Source: Bradyrhizobium mercantei | Lineage (GTDB): Bacteria; Pseudomonadota; Alphaproteobacteria; Rhizobiales; Xanthobacteraceae | Direction of reading: 5' to 3' | Assembly (NCBI RefSeq): GCF_001982635.1 | Contig: NZ_MKFI01000005.1 | Location: 392,479-456,478 of the forward strand | DNA: 64,000 nt | Shown: positions 8,122-15,832 of the stretch, one piece after another | Layout: each line of letters begins with the position of its first letter | How positions within the stretch are numbered: position 1 is the stretch's first letter | The notes under the pieces: generated by a model | What the model saw: only the letters and a program-made list of their open reading frames with translations | Told to the model about the DNA's origin: nothing | Database searches by the model: none | Made by a program: the position numbers and the translations under genes

Positions 8122-8488
8122 CGTGACCACCGCGCCATTCGCCTATGACGGCCTCGACCGGGTCATCCACGAGAAGGCGCGGCTTGGGCTCCTCACCTCG
8201 CTGATGGCGCATCCGAAGGGGCTCGGCTTTGCCGATCTCAAGCAGCTCTGTGGCCTGACCGACGGCAATCTCAGCCGGCATCTGCAGGTGCTGCAGGAGG
8301 CCGGCCTCGTCGACGTCATCAAGGGCTATGAAGGCAATCGTCCGCACACCACCTGCCGTCTGACCAAGAGCGGCCGCCGCCGTTTCCTCGATTATCTCGC
8401 CGTGCTCGAGCAGCTGGTCCGCGACGCGGCCAAAGCCGCCGGCAAGGACGAAGGCGCGTCTGGCCGCCTTGGCATCCAGCCGGTTTGA
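8105..8488 (+). CDS. Winged-helix regulator (MarR/ArsR-like, PF13601 type)
   Basis: 127 aa. Compact winged helix: ARLGLLTSLMAHPKGLGFADLKQLCGLTDGNLSRHLQVLQEAGLVDVIKGYEG then RPHTTCRLTKSGRRRFLDYLAVLEQLV. This is the layout of the PF13601 group, which often sits beside small membrane proteins. Two adjacent ATGs (8105, 8108) are possible starts; both overlap the membrane-protein gene. The repeated ACTTTG-N5-CAAAGT dyads before this unit and before uppS are the likely binding sites (inference from position). Confidence 0.88.
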   Translation: MMPKTDVTTAPFAYDGLDRVIHEKARLGLLTSLMAHPKGLGFADLKQLCGLTDGNLSRHLQVLQEAGLVDVIKGYEGNRPHTTCRLTKSGRRRFLDYLAVLEQLVRDAAKAAGKDEGASGRLGIQPV

Positions 8489-8509
8489 TCATCCCATTTT
8501 TGTCCGGAG

Positions 8510-8526
8510 ACTTTGTGATGCAAAGT
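8510..8526 (+). promoter_or_regulatory. Second ACTTTG-N5-CAAAGT dyad over the uppS start
   Basis: The perfect dyad with 5-bp spacer seen at 7476-7492 recurs here, overlapping the uppS start codon (8518) and the gap after its ribosome site. Binding would block transcription through, or translation from, this point. Confidence 0.7.
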
Positions 8527-9258
8527 AACGTTGCGCTCGAGCCGGTGGCCGTCGCCAGGCTCCACGTCGGTATCATCATGGACGGCAACGGCCGCTGGGC
8601 GACGCGGCGCGGCCTGTCGCGGCTGCGCGGACATGAGGCCGGCGTCGAGGCGATCCGCCGCATCGTCGAGGCCGCGCCGGACCAGGGCGTCGGCACGCTG
8701 ACGCTCTACGCATTCTCGAGCGACAATTGGCGGCGGCCGAAGGCCGAGGTCACGGCGTTGATGGGGCTGTTACGATTCTATCTCGCCAACGAGATCGCGG
8801 CCCTCGTGCGCAACGGCGTCCGCCTCACCGTGATCGGCCGCCGCGACCGGCTGCCCGACGGCATCGCCGCCGCGATCACGCGCGCCGAGGCCGAGACCAC
8901 CGGCGGCACCACGCTGCATCTGCGCATCGCGATCGACTATTCGGCGCGCGACGCCATTCTGAACGCCGCTGCGCGCGCGGTCGGCACAGGTGAGCTCAGC
9001 CGCGAGACCTTCGCCGATCTCATCACCGGCGAAGCGGGGCTCCGCGACGTCGATCTGATCATCCGCACCTCGGGCGAGAAGCGGCTGTCGGACTTCCTGC
9101 TCTGGGAAGGCGCCTATGCCGAGCTGCACTTCACCGAGCGGATGTGGCCTGAATTCGATGCCGACGATCTCGCTGACGCGCTCGCCTCGTTCCATCGCCG
9201 CGAGCGCCGCTTCGGCGGGCTGACCGCGATCGCGCCGGCGGAGGTGCCGAACCTCTAG
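8518..9258 (+). CDS. uppS: Cis-prenyltransferase (UppS-like polyprenyl diphosphate synthase)
   Basis: 246 aa, normal length for the family. Seen: catalytic HVGIIMDGNGRWA (Asp), RGHEAG, YAFSSDNWRRP, and the signature RTSGEKRLSDFLLWEGAYAELHFTERMWPEF. Condenses isopentenyl diphosphate units in Z configuration. Start at 8518 has GGAG about eight bases upstream. It is not in the usual rseP/cdsA/frr context, so this is probably a second copy serving a special prenyl product rather than the housekeeping undecaprenyl synthase (inference). It belongs to the operator-flanked membrane protein/regulator unit. Confidence 0.93.
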   Translation: MQSNVALEPVAVARLHVGIIMDGNGRWATRRGLSRLRGHEAGVEAIRRIVEAAPDQGVGTLTLYAFSSDNWRRPKAEVTALMGLLRFYLANEIAALVRNGVRLTVIGRRDRLPDGIAAAITRAEAETTGGTTLHLRIAIDYSARDAILNAAARAVGTGELSRETFADLITGEAGLRDVDLIIRTSGEKRLSDFLLWEGAYAELHFTERMWPEFDADDLADALASFHRRERRFGGLTAIAPAEVPNL

Positions 9259-9311
9259 CGCGGCAAGCCGCGCCTGCTGCTTCTTCCAAAGCCCAGCCGG
9301 GGGGTTGGGCT
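9258..9311 (+). terminator. Two hairpins after uppS
   Basis: GCGCGGC-AA-GCCGCGC right after the stop codon (9258-9273), then AGCCCA...TGGGCT (9290-9311). Neither is followed by a clear T-run, so termination is possible but not proven. Confidence 0.4.
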
Positions 9312-9370
9312 CTCCATCACAACATTCGGGGACGACCGATCACGCCAACCAAAAGCGGGAGCGATCATCC

Positions 9371-10897
9371 ATGCGTATTCTTCTCATCAACGTGCCGCAT
9401 CCAGCGATCGGCAGCCGGATCCCCGACGACCATTTGCCGCCGCTCGGCCTGCTGTCGATCGGCGGTCCGCTGATCGACGACGGCCACCAGGTTCGTCTGC
9501 TCGATGCCGAGTTCGGACCGATGCCGCTCACGGCCATCGTGGCGGAGGCATCGCGGTTCGCTCCGGATGCCGTGTTGTTCGGCCATTCCGGCTCGACCTC
9601 GGGCCATCCCGTCATCACCGAGGTGGCGCAGGCGATCGTCAAGGCTGTGCCGAATGTCCGGATCGTCTATGGCGGCGTGTTCCCGACCTATCACTGGCGC
9701 GATATCCTGCGCGAGGAACGCTACGTCACCGCGATCGTGCGCGGCGAGGGCGAAGAGACCGCGCGCCGCCTGATGCGGGCGCTGGAGACCGGCGACGATC
9801 TTCGTATCATCAATGGCATCGCATTCCGCGACGACTATGGACCGCGCGTCACGCCGCCCGCGCCGGTCATCCGTGACCTCGATGCCTATCGGATCGGCTG
9901 GGAATTGATCGATCACGCGCGCTACAGCTACTGGGGCGGGCTCCGTGCCGTCGTCGTGCAGTTCTCGCGCGGCTGCCCGCATCTCTGCAATTATTGCGGT
10001 CAGCGCGGCTTCTGGACGCGCTGGCGGCACCGCGATCCCGTGCTCTTTGCGAAGGAGCTGGCGCGGCTGCATCGCGAGCACGGTGTCAAGGTGATCAATT
10101 TCGCCGACGAGAATCCGACCGTCTCGAAGAAGGCGTGGCGGGCGTTCCTCGAGGCGCTGATCGCGGAGAATGTCGATCTGATCCTGGTCGGCTCGACCCG
10201 CGCCGACGACATCGTCCGCGACGCCGACATCCTGCATCTCTACAAGCGGGCCGGCTGGCAGCGCTTCCTGCTCGGCATGGAGAACACCGACGAGAAGACG
10301 CTGGAGCTGATCCGCAAGGGTGCGACCACCACGACCGACCGCGAGGCGATCCGCCTGATGCGCCAGCACGGCATCCTGTCGATGGCGACCTGGGTGGTCG
10401 GCTTCGAGGAGGAGACCGATCGCGACCATTGGCGCGGCCTGCGGCAGCTGTTGTCCTACGATCCCGACCAGATCCAGATGCTCTACGTCACGCCGCATCG
10501 CTGGACGCCGTATTTCCGTCTCGCGGCAGAGCGGCGCGTCATTCAGACTGATCGCAGGCTGTGGGACTACAAGCATCAGGTACTCGCGACACGGCACATG
10601 CCGCCATGGCGCGTGCTGCTCTGGTTCAAATTCACCGAGATGGTGCTGCAATGCCGGCCGAAGGCCTTGCTCCGCGTGCTGTTTCATCGCGACGCCGGGC
10701 TTCGTCATGCGATGCGCTGGTACACGCAGATGGGACGCCGCGTCTGGCCGCACGAGGTTCTCGGCTTCCTGCGCGACAGGAGATTGAAGCACGGGCCGAC
10801 GGTGCAGGAATTTTGGGGCGCGCCGCAGGATACAGAAGAGGAATCGATGTCGTCGCACCGGCCCGAGCGCCGCGTCGGGACATCGCGCGCGGCGTAA
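9371..10897 (+). CDS. bchE: Radical SAM/B12 enzyme of the BchE type (anaerobic Mg-protoporphyrin IX monomethyl ester cyclase)
   Basis: 508 aa. N-terminal cobalamin-binding-like Rossmann domain (MRILLINVPHPAIGSRIPDDH to about 150), then a radical SAM barrel with the cluster motif CPHLCNYC, then FADENPTVSK, STRADDIVRDADILHLYKRAG, and a C-terminal region with YDPDQIQMLYVTPHRWTPYF. The recall match is to BchE, which closes the isocyclic ring of bacteriochlorophyll with water as oxygen source. Start ATG 9371 has GGGAG upstream. No bch/puf/crt gene is nearby, so either photosynthesis genes lie elsewhere or the enzyme does something else. HpnJ/other B12-radical SAM enzymes are alternatives; I consider BchE more likely. 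Confidence 0.8.
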   Translation: MRILLINVPHPAIGSRIPDDHLPPLGLLSIGGPLIDDGHQVRLLDAEFGPMPLTAIVAEASRFAPDAVLFGHSGSTSGHPVITEVAQAIVKAVPNVRIVYGGVFPTYHWRDILREERYVTAIVRGEGEETARRLMRALETGDDLRIINGIAFRDDYGPRVTPPAPVIRDLDAYRIGWELIDHARYSYWGGLRAVVVQFSRGCPHLCNYCGQRGFWTRWRHRDPVLFAKELARLHREHGVKVINFADENPTVSKKAWRAFLEALIAENVDLILVGSTRADDIVRDADILHLYKRAGWQRFLLGMENTDEKTLELIRKGATTTTDREAIRLMRQHGILSMATWVVGFEEETDRDHWRGLRQLLSYDPDQIQMLYVTPHRWTPYFRLAAERRVIQTDRRLWDYKHQVLATRHMPPWRVLLWFKFTEMVLQCRPKALLRVLFHRDAGLRHAMRWYTQMGRRVWPHEVLGFLRDRRLKHGPTVQEFWGAPQDTEEESMSSHRPERRVGTSRAA

Positions 10898-11001
10898 GCT
10901 CATACCGTCATGCCGTCTTCTGGATAACTGGCGCTGATGACTGGACGTTGGAGTCGTCAGCGCGATAATTTCCAGATCGGCTGCGCAGAACAAAAAGAAC
11001 C

Positions 11002-11433
11002 GTGGCGGTCGAGGCGTCGAGTTTGAGCATACAGGTTGCGATTCTAAAAATATTGGCGAGTCACGTCAGCGGCAGAGCCGCACTCGATTCACTCAAGCAC
11101 GATCTCGCGATCCTCTCATCGAGCGGCGGCGACTGGCATGCGCGGATCAAGCGGCTGGCGTCGCGGGTTCCCGAACTCGACATCTTCAGCAATGGTTATG
11201 TGCTGCGTGACGTCGAGGGCTGGGAGATCACATCGGCCGGCCGCGAATTCCTCCGCGCGCTGGAGGCCGTCACGCAAGACAATCTGCCGCCGGCGGCGCC
11301 GAGCGACGCCGCGATCCGTGCAGAGGGCGCGCTCATCGTGGTCGGTCACCGCTTCAGGAATCCGATGAAGGCGCGACGTGATTCCGCACTGAGCGCATCA
11401 CCGCGGCGCCGGCCGTTCCGCGAGCCGCGTTGA
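11002..11433 (+). CDS. Hypothetical protein, winged-helix-like
   Basis: 143 aa with a GTG start. Residues 8-95 look globular (VAILKILASHVSGRAALDSLKHDLAIL, then LDIFSNGYVLRDVEGWEITSAGREFLRALE), a pattern close to winged-helix domains with a terminal wing. The C-terminus is basic and probably disordered. No family recognised. It stands alone after bchE. The GTG start has no strong ribosome site, so a shorter form is possible. Confidence 0.65.
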   Translation: MAVEASSLSIQVAILKILASHVSGRAALDSLKHDLAILSSSGGDWHARIKRLASRVPELDIFSNGYVLRDVEGWEITSAGREFLRALEAVTQDNLPPAAPSDAAIRAEGALIVVGHRFRNPMKARRDSALSASPRRRPFREPR

Positions 11434-11487
11434 ACCTCGCGGCGTTGCGCGCGACCTAACTTCGGGACGTGGCTCTGGAGGTCGCAA

Positions 11488-11643
11488 ATGACTGCTTTGG
11501 CTCAATCGATCGCACGTGTGTTTCCGGCCAATTCGCTTCGGAGCCTGATTGCCCGGCATGTCCTGCTGTTCGGCTTCGCGGTGCTGTTCGTTGCGGTGCT
11601 CAGGGCGAGCTACGGCCTCGATCTCAGCGCGGGCTTCTTCTGA
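11488..11643 (+). CDS. Small single-span membrane protein
   Basis: 51 aa, MTALAQSIARVFPANSLRSL, then a hydrophobic span (HVLLFGFAVLFVAVLRA) and a short polar tail. The ATG is preceded by GGAGG at a 6-base spacing, the main reason for calling it. Function unknown. Confidence 0.6.
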   Translation: MTALAQSIARVFPANSLRSLIARHVLLFGFAVLFVAVLRASYGLDLSAGFF

Positions 11644-11733
11644 TTTTTTCAGGCCCCAAGTCATATTGGGTTAACCGGACCGGGATAGCTAAGCGCACGC
11701 TTTCCTTGCATCTCGAACCCGGGCCGATCTTCC

Positions 11734-11883
11734 ATGGATAAGCCGATGCGCTGCCAGTGCGGCAGGACGCGAACCATTGTGCTCGACAAGCATTTCCGCA
11801 CCGCGCTGGTATGCCCCAAATGCGATGAGATCCAGCTGGTCGCGCCGGCCAGGCCGGAGGAACGGGTGCTGACCGCGCAATAG
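11734..11883 (+). CDS. Small zinc-ribbon-like protein
   Basis: 49 aa. C-x-C near residues 7-9 (MRCQCGRTR) and C-x2-C near 28-31 (LVCPKCDEIQ) could hold one zinc ion. No good ribosome site, so the call rests on the Cys pattern and absence of stops. Function unknown. Confidence 0.5.
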   Translation: MDKPMRCQCGRTRTIVLDKHFRTALVCPKCDEIQLVAPARPEERVLTAQ

Positions 11884-11949
11884 GGCGGTCGTTTTCGGCG
11901 CCGAAACCCGCTAGGTTCCGTTTGACGAAACGGTCCAAAGCGAAATCCG

Positions 11950-13173
11950 ATGCCGCATCCTTCCGATACACCCGCAGTCACCCTTGCCGACGTGCGCCGT
12001 GCCGCCGACGTGATCAGGGATTCGGTCATGGTCACGGCGTGCAACGAAAGCCGCACGCTAGGCGAGATCTGCGGCTGCCGCCTGTTCCTGAAATTCGAGA
12101 ACCTGCAGTTCACCTCGACCTTCAAGGAGCGCGGTGCGCTGAACAGGCTGCAGGCGCTGTCCGCCGAGGAGCGCAAGCGCGGGGTGATCGCGATGTCGGC
12201 CGGCAATCATGCCCAGGGCGTGGCCTATCACGCGAAGCGGCTCGGCATTCCCGCTACCATCGTGATGCCAATCGGCACGCCGATGGTGAAGATCGAGAAC
12301 ACCAGGCGGCACGGCGCCGAGGTCATCATCACCGGGCAGACGCTGGAGGAATGCTTCGCCTTCGTCGGCACGCATGCGGCGCAGAAGGGCCTGATCCTGA
12401 TCCATCCCTATGACGATCCGCTGATCATTGCTGGCCAGGGCACGATCGGGCTCGAAATGCTCGCGGCGGTGCCGGAGCTCGATATCCTGGTGGTGCCGAT
12501 CGGCGGCGGCGGGCTGATCTCGGGCATCGCCACCGCCGCCAAGGCGCTGAAGCCGTCGGTGCAGATCGTCGGCGTGCAGGCCCAGCTCTATCCGTCGATG
12601 TACAATGCCGTCAAAGGCAAGCAGCTGCCGATGCGCGGCGATACGCTTGCCGAGGGCATTGCGGTCAAGGCCCCCGGGCAGATCACCACCAAGATCGTCC
12701 GCGAGCTTGTCGACGATATCGTGCTGGTCAGCGAAGACCAAATCGAGCGCGCGGTCGCAACCCTGATCTCGATCGAGAAGACGGTGGTCGAGGGCGCTGG
12801 CGCCGCCGGCCTCGCGGCGGTGCTCGCGGCACCCGAACGCTTTGCCGGCCGCAATGTCGGCCTGGTGCTGACCGGCGGCAATATCGATACGAGGCTGATC
12901 GCCTCGGTCTTGACCCGCGAGCTCGCGCGCGAGGGACGGCTCACGCAATTGGCTCTCGACATCGTCGACCGGCCTGGCCAGCTCGCGGCAGTGTCGATCC
13001 TGCTGGCCGATGCCGGCGCCAACATCATCGAGGTTTCGCATCAGCGCACCTTCTCCGATCTGCCGGCGAAGGCGACGCTGCTCGAACTCGTGATCGAGAC
13101 CCGCGACCGCGCCCATCTGGAAGACGTGCTGGCCGCGCTCAACGCAGCGGGATTCGCGGTACGGGAGAGCTAA
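11950..13173 (+). CDS. Threonine ammonia-lyase (biosynthetic/catabolic type with ACT domain)
   Basis: 407 aa. PLP fold-type II enzyme that deaminates threonine to 2-oxobutyrate, feeding isoleucine synthesis or catabolism. Seen: PLP-lysine motif FTSTFKERGALNRL, SAGNHAQGVAYHAKRLG, glycine loop PIGGGGLISGIATAAK, and LTGGNIDTRLI. The C-terminal ~75 residues (LALDIVDRPGQLAAVSILLADAGANIIEVSHQR) form a single ACT-like domain. This layout matches the TdcB/IlvA-like group of about 400 aa, not the long IlvA with two ACT-like domains. Allosteric control by an amino acid is likely (family knowledge). Confidence 0.93.
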   Translation: MPHPSDTPAVTLADVRRAADVIRDSVMVTACNESRTLGEICGCRLFLKFENLQFTSTFKERGALNRLQALSAEERKRGVIAMSAGNHAQGVAYHAKRLGIPATIVMPIGTPMVKIENTRRHGAEVIITGQTLEECFAFVGTHAAQKGLILIHPYDDPLIIAGQGTIGLEMLAAVPELDILVVPIGGGGLISGIATAAKALKPSVQIVGVQAQLYPSMYNAVKGKQLPMRGDTLAEGIAVKAPGQITTKIVRELVDDIVLVSEDQIERAVATLISIEKTVVEGAGAAGLAAVLAAPERFAGRNVGLVLTGGNIDTRLIASVLTRELAREGRLTQLALDIVDRPGQLAAVSILLADAGANIIEVSHQRTFSDLPAKATLLELVIETRDRAHLEDVLAALNAAGFAVRES

Positions 13174-13189
13174 TAGGCAAACTGTTCGA

Positions 13190-13297
13190 CCCGTCATCCT
13201 GAGGTGCGAGCGGAGCGAGCCTCGAAGGATGAATCGGCCACCAGCCGGGCCGTGCATCCTTCGAGGCTCGCAAGAGCTCGCACCTCAGGATGACGGG
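13190..13297. repeat. Palindromic repeat B (22-bp perfect arms)
   Basis: Outer arms of 22 bp (13190-13211 and 13276-13297) pair perfectly; they begin CCCGTCATCCTGAGG and end CCTCAGGATGACGGG. Inner arms around GAGCCTCGAAGGATG and CATCCTTCGAGGCTC also pair. It lies between convergent genes (threonine deaminase and DUF1697) and can form a long hairpin, acting as a bidirectional terminator. Confidence 0.9.
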
Positions 13298-13318
13298 CTT
13301 TAGGTCCGCCGATCGGGC

Positions 13319-13834
13319 TTAGTCATCCCCCGCCGCAAGCGCCGCGAGCTTCGCGATCGTGTTGATGTTGCGCGCGGTGCCCTTGGCGGCGGCGGGGATC
13401 TTCAGCCTCGAACGGCCCATGCCGCTGCCATAGGCGACATAGATCTCGCGCTTGCCGAGCTTGACCTGTTCGTCCTGCTGACCCTTGATGTCCTTCAGCG
13501 CATCCTTGGGCGGCGGCTCGTCGAGGAAGATCGCAACCGTAAAGTTCGGCGGCGCCTTGGGAAACGGATTGGCCTTCAACACCGCGGCGATCTCGTCCGC
13601 GCTCCGCACCGCCACGCCGACCGGTTTGCCGGCATAGGCCTGCAGCCGCTGCTCCAGCGCCGCCTTGACCTTGGCTGCGCCGAGCTTGGAGGAGAACACG
13701 ACATTGCCGCTGGCGATGTAGGTCTCGACGTCGACGAACCCCTCGTCGACGCACATCGCCTTCAATTCGGTCATCGGCAGCTTGCCGGTGCCGCCGACAT
13801 TGACCGCGCGCAACAAGGCGACGTAACGCGGCAT
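13319..13834 (-). CDS. DUF1697 family protein
   Basis: 171 aa. Begins MPRYVALLRAVNVGGTGKLPMTELKAMCVDEGFVDVETYIASGNVVFSS, the hallmark start of DUF1697 proteins (also called YyaK/YbdG-like), and ends NINTIAKLAALAAG. Function unknown. ATG at 13834, with a GTG three bases upstream also possible; it follows the GST stop by a few bases, so the two are one operon. Confidence 0.92.
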   Translation of the reverse strand: MPRYVALLRAVNVGGTGKLPMTELKAMCVDEGFVDVETYIASGNVVFSSKLGAAKVKAALEQRLQAYAGKPVGVAVRSADEIAAVLKANPFPKAPPNFTVAIFLDEPPPKDALKDIKGQQDEQVKLGKREIYVAYGSGMGRSRLKIPAAAKGTARNINTIAKLAALAAGDD

Positions 13835-13841
13835 CACGGCC

Positions 13842-14483
13842 TCACGTCAGCAGCAGCGCCATGCCCGGATCGCCCTTCTGCATCGCCCGCTGATAGGCCG
13901 GGCGCGCGGCGATGCGGCCGAGATAGTCCCTGATGTTGGGGCAGCGGCCGAGGTCGTAGGGCAGGAAATAGCGCATCGTCGTCAGCGAGAAACCGATCAT
14001 GATATCGGCCGTCGTGAACGTATCGCCCGCAAGATAGGTCGCGTCGCGCACCCGCGCATTGATCAGGTCGAACGAGCGATCGACCCGCGCTTTGGTCGCG
14101 ACCAGTAACGGATTGTCGGCGGCGAGGTTGAGCCGGTGCAGGATCATGCTGCGGCCCATCTGCGCCTGCAAGGTGCCGTTGGCGAAGTGAAACCAGTACA
14201 GGAACTGGGCGAAATCGGGATGGTCCGCCCTCAACGTCAGCCGTCCATTGCCGTATCTGGCGACGACGTATTCGACGACCGCGCCGGATTCGGCCAGCAC
14301 CAGCTCGCCGTCGGTGATGACGGGCGCAGCGCCGATCGGGTGCAGCGCCTTGTAGTCGGCCGGCGCCAGCATCGTGACCGGATCGCGCGTGGTGCACTTC
14401 AGCTCGTAGGGGATCTCCAGCTCCTCGCACAGCCAGACGATCCGCTCCGATTGCGACTTGCCGAGATGGTGAACGGTGAGCAT
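13842..14483 (-). CDS. Glutathione S-transferase
   Basis: 213 aa. N-terminal thioredoxin-like domain (MLTVHHLGKSQSERIVWLCEELEIPYELK, the catalytic Ser/Cys position after HHLGKSQS; GAAPVITDGELVLAESGAVVEYV with the glutathione-binding ES) and an all-helical C-terminal domain (FTTADIMIGFSL). Conjugates or reduces with glutathione in the cytoplasm; substrate unknown. Forms an operon with DUF1697 and probably the lysine-rich gene upstream (12 bases apart). Confidence 0.93.
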   Translation of the reverse strand: MLTVHHLGKSQSERIVWLCEELEIPYELKCTTRDPVTMLAPADYKALHPIGAAPVITDGELVLAESGAVVEYVVARYGNGRLTLRADHPDFAQFLYWFHFANGTLQAQMGRSMILHRLNLAADNPLLVATKARVDRSFDLINARVRDATYLAGDTFTTADIMIGFSLTTMRYFLPYDLGRCPNIRDYLGRIAARPAYQRAMQKGDPGMALLLT

Positions 14484-14495
14484 GCGCGCTCCTGG

Positions 14496-14837
14496 TTAGG
14501 CCGCCGCTTTCTTCTTCGCCGGCTTCTTCTCGGATTTCTTCTCAGATTTCTTCTTGGACTCCGTGGCCGGCGGCGGCTCCTCCATCGCCTTCTTCATGGC
14601 GCGGGCATAGGCGTCGGCGGCGTTCTCGGCCGAGTTCTGCAACCGCTTGGCGGTCGCGGTCGCGTTCAGGATGGTGCTCGTGGCGAGGTGGCGGAAGCGC
14701 GCCTTGGTCTCCTTGTCCTTGGCCTTGGCGGCGCGGGCGACCCAGACGGCCTGGCGCTTCTTGGCAGCCGCCATCACGGCCTTGGTCTGCGCTCTTGCGG
14801 TTTGCCGGATGACGGCGTCGAGGTCGGCTTCGGCCAT
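14496..14837 (-). CDS. Small protein with histone-H1-like lysine tail
   Basis: 113 aa. Helical body (ADLDAVIRQTARAQTKAVMAAAKKRQAVWVARAAKAKDKETKARF) followed by a tail of about 25 residues made mostly of Lys, Ala, Pro, Glu and Ser (EKKSEKKPAKKKAAA). This resembles H1-like/AlgP-like bacterial DNA-binding tails. Binding to nucleic acid is an inference from charge alone. It stands directly before the GST gene on the same strand. Confidence 0.7.
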   Translation of the reverse strand: MAEADLDAVIRQTARAQTKAVMAAAKKRQAVWVARAAKAKDKETKARFRHLATSTILNATATAKRLQNSAENAADAYARAMKKAMEEPPPATESKKKSEKKSEKKPAKKKAAA

Positions 14838-15047
14838 TCAGATACACTCATTGACTGGACATGCGCCGGGCCGGCGCACGGAAGGAGGGGAGCTATCACT
14901 AGCGCAACCGGCGCGGTTTGAACATGCGATCCTTTTGCGATGTCCCCGAGGACCGGCCAAATCAATGAACGCGCTGCCCGGCGTGCGGTTCGGCATGATA
15001 TAGCGGCGCGGCCGGGCCGAGGGCCGCCCAATCCAATCGAGGATTCG

Positions 15048-15815
15048 ATGCCAGCGATCAGCCGACGGAGCCTGCTTGGTGGCCTTGCCCTGCTGGCCGC
15101 ATCACCATCGGTTGCGGCCGCAACCGCCGAGACGCTGCGTGTGGATGTCGCCGAAGGCCAGGTCACGCTCAACCGTTTTGCCTCCGGTCGGGCCGGCAAG
15201 CGGCCGGCGGTGTTGATGCTGCACGGCTTGCGCGGCTTCGATCTCAGGCCGCAGGCCTATGAGCGTTATGCCAATGCGCTGACGGCAGACGGCATCGACG
15301 CCTATTTCGTTCGTTACTACACGCCGGCAGACGAGCAGGCGCTTGCGACGATGCACACGAGCGAGAGCCGGGCGCCCTATGAAGCCGGGCGTTTCGACGC
15401 CTGGGCCGCGCGTGTCTCGTCGGTGCTATCAGCGGTGCTGGCAGGCGCCGACAGTTCCGGCCGGGTCGGACTGCTTGGGTTTTCGCTCGGCGGCTACGTC
15501 GCCGCGGCCGCGGCGGCCCGTGACGCGCGGGTGTCTGCGCTCGCCGTGCTGTATGGCGGCATGCCCGACAAGATTGCGCCTGAGGTCAAGCACCTGCCGC
15601 CGATGATCGAGTTGCACGGCGAGGCCGATCATAACGTGCCGCTTGCCAGCGGTGAGAAGCTCGTCAGGCTGGGCAAGTCGGTCGGCGCTGCAGCGGAGAT
15701 CGTCAGATATCCGGGTAAGGCGCACGGGTTCGATTTTGCGGACAATGATCCAATGACCATTGATGCGGTCAGCCGTGTGGCCGGCTTCTTCCAGGCTCGC
15801 TTGAGCGCGGCCTGA
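15048..15815 (+). CDS. Dienelactone-hydrolase-family alpha/beta hydrolase (exported)
   Basis: 255 aa. N-terminal MPAISRRSLLGGLALLAASPSVAAA is a twin-arginine-like signal, so the protein is probably exported folded. Alpha/beta hydrolase core with nucleophile elbow GFSLGG (Ser, not the Cys of classical dienelactone hydrolase), Asp in HGEADHNVP, and His in KAHGFDF. Start at ATG 15048 is chosen for the signal; the frame is open to 14940 but that would bury the signal. Substrate unknown. Confidence 0.88.
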   Translation: MPAISRRSLLGGLALLAASPSVAAATAETLRVDVAEGQVTLNRFASGRAGKRPAVLMLHGLRGFDLRPQAYERYANALTADGIDAYFVRYYTPADEQALATMHTSESRAPYEAGRFDAWAARVSSVLSAVLAGADSSGRVGLLGFSLGGYVAAAAAARDARVSALAVLYGGMPDKIAPEVKHLPPMIELHGEADHNVPLASGEKLVRLGKSVGAAAEIVRYPGKAHGFDFADNDPMTIDAVSRVAGFFQARLSAA

Positions 15816-15832
15816 ACAGAGGCTGCTGCGTC

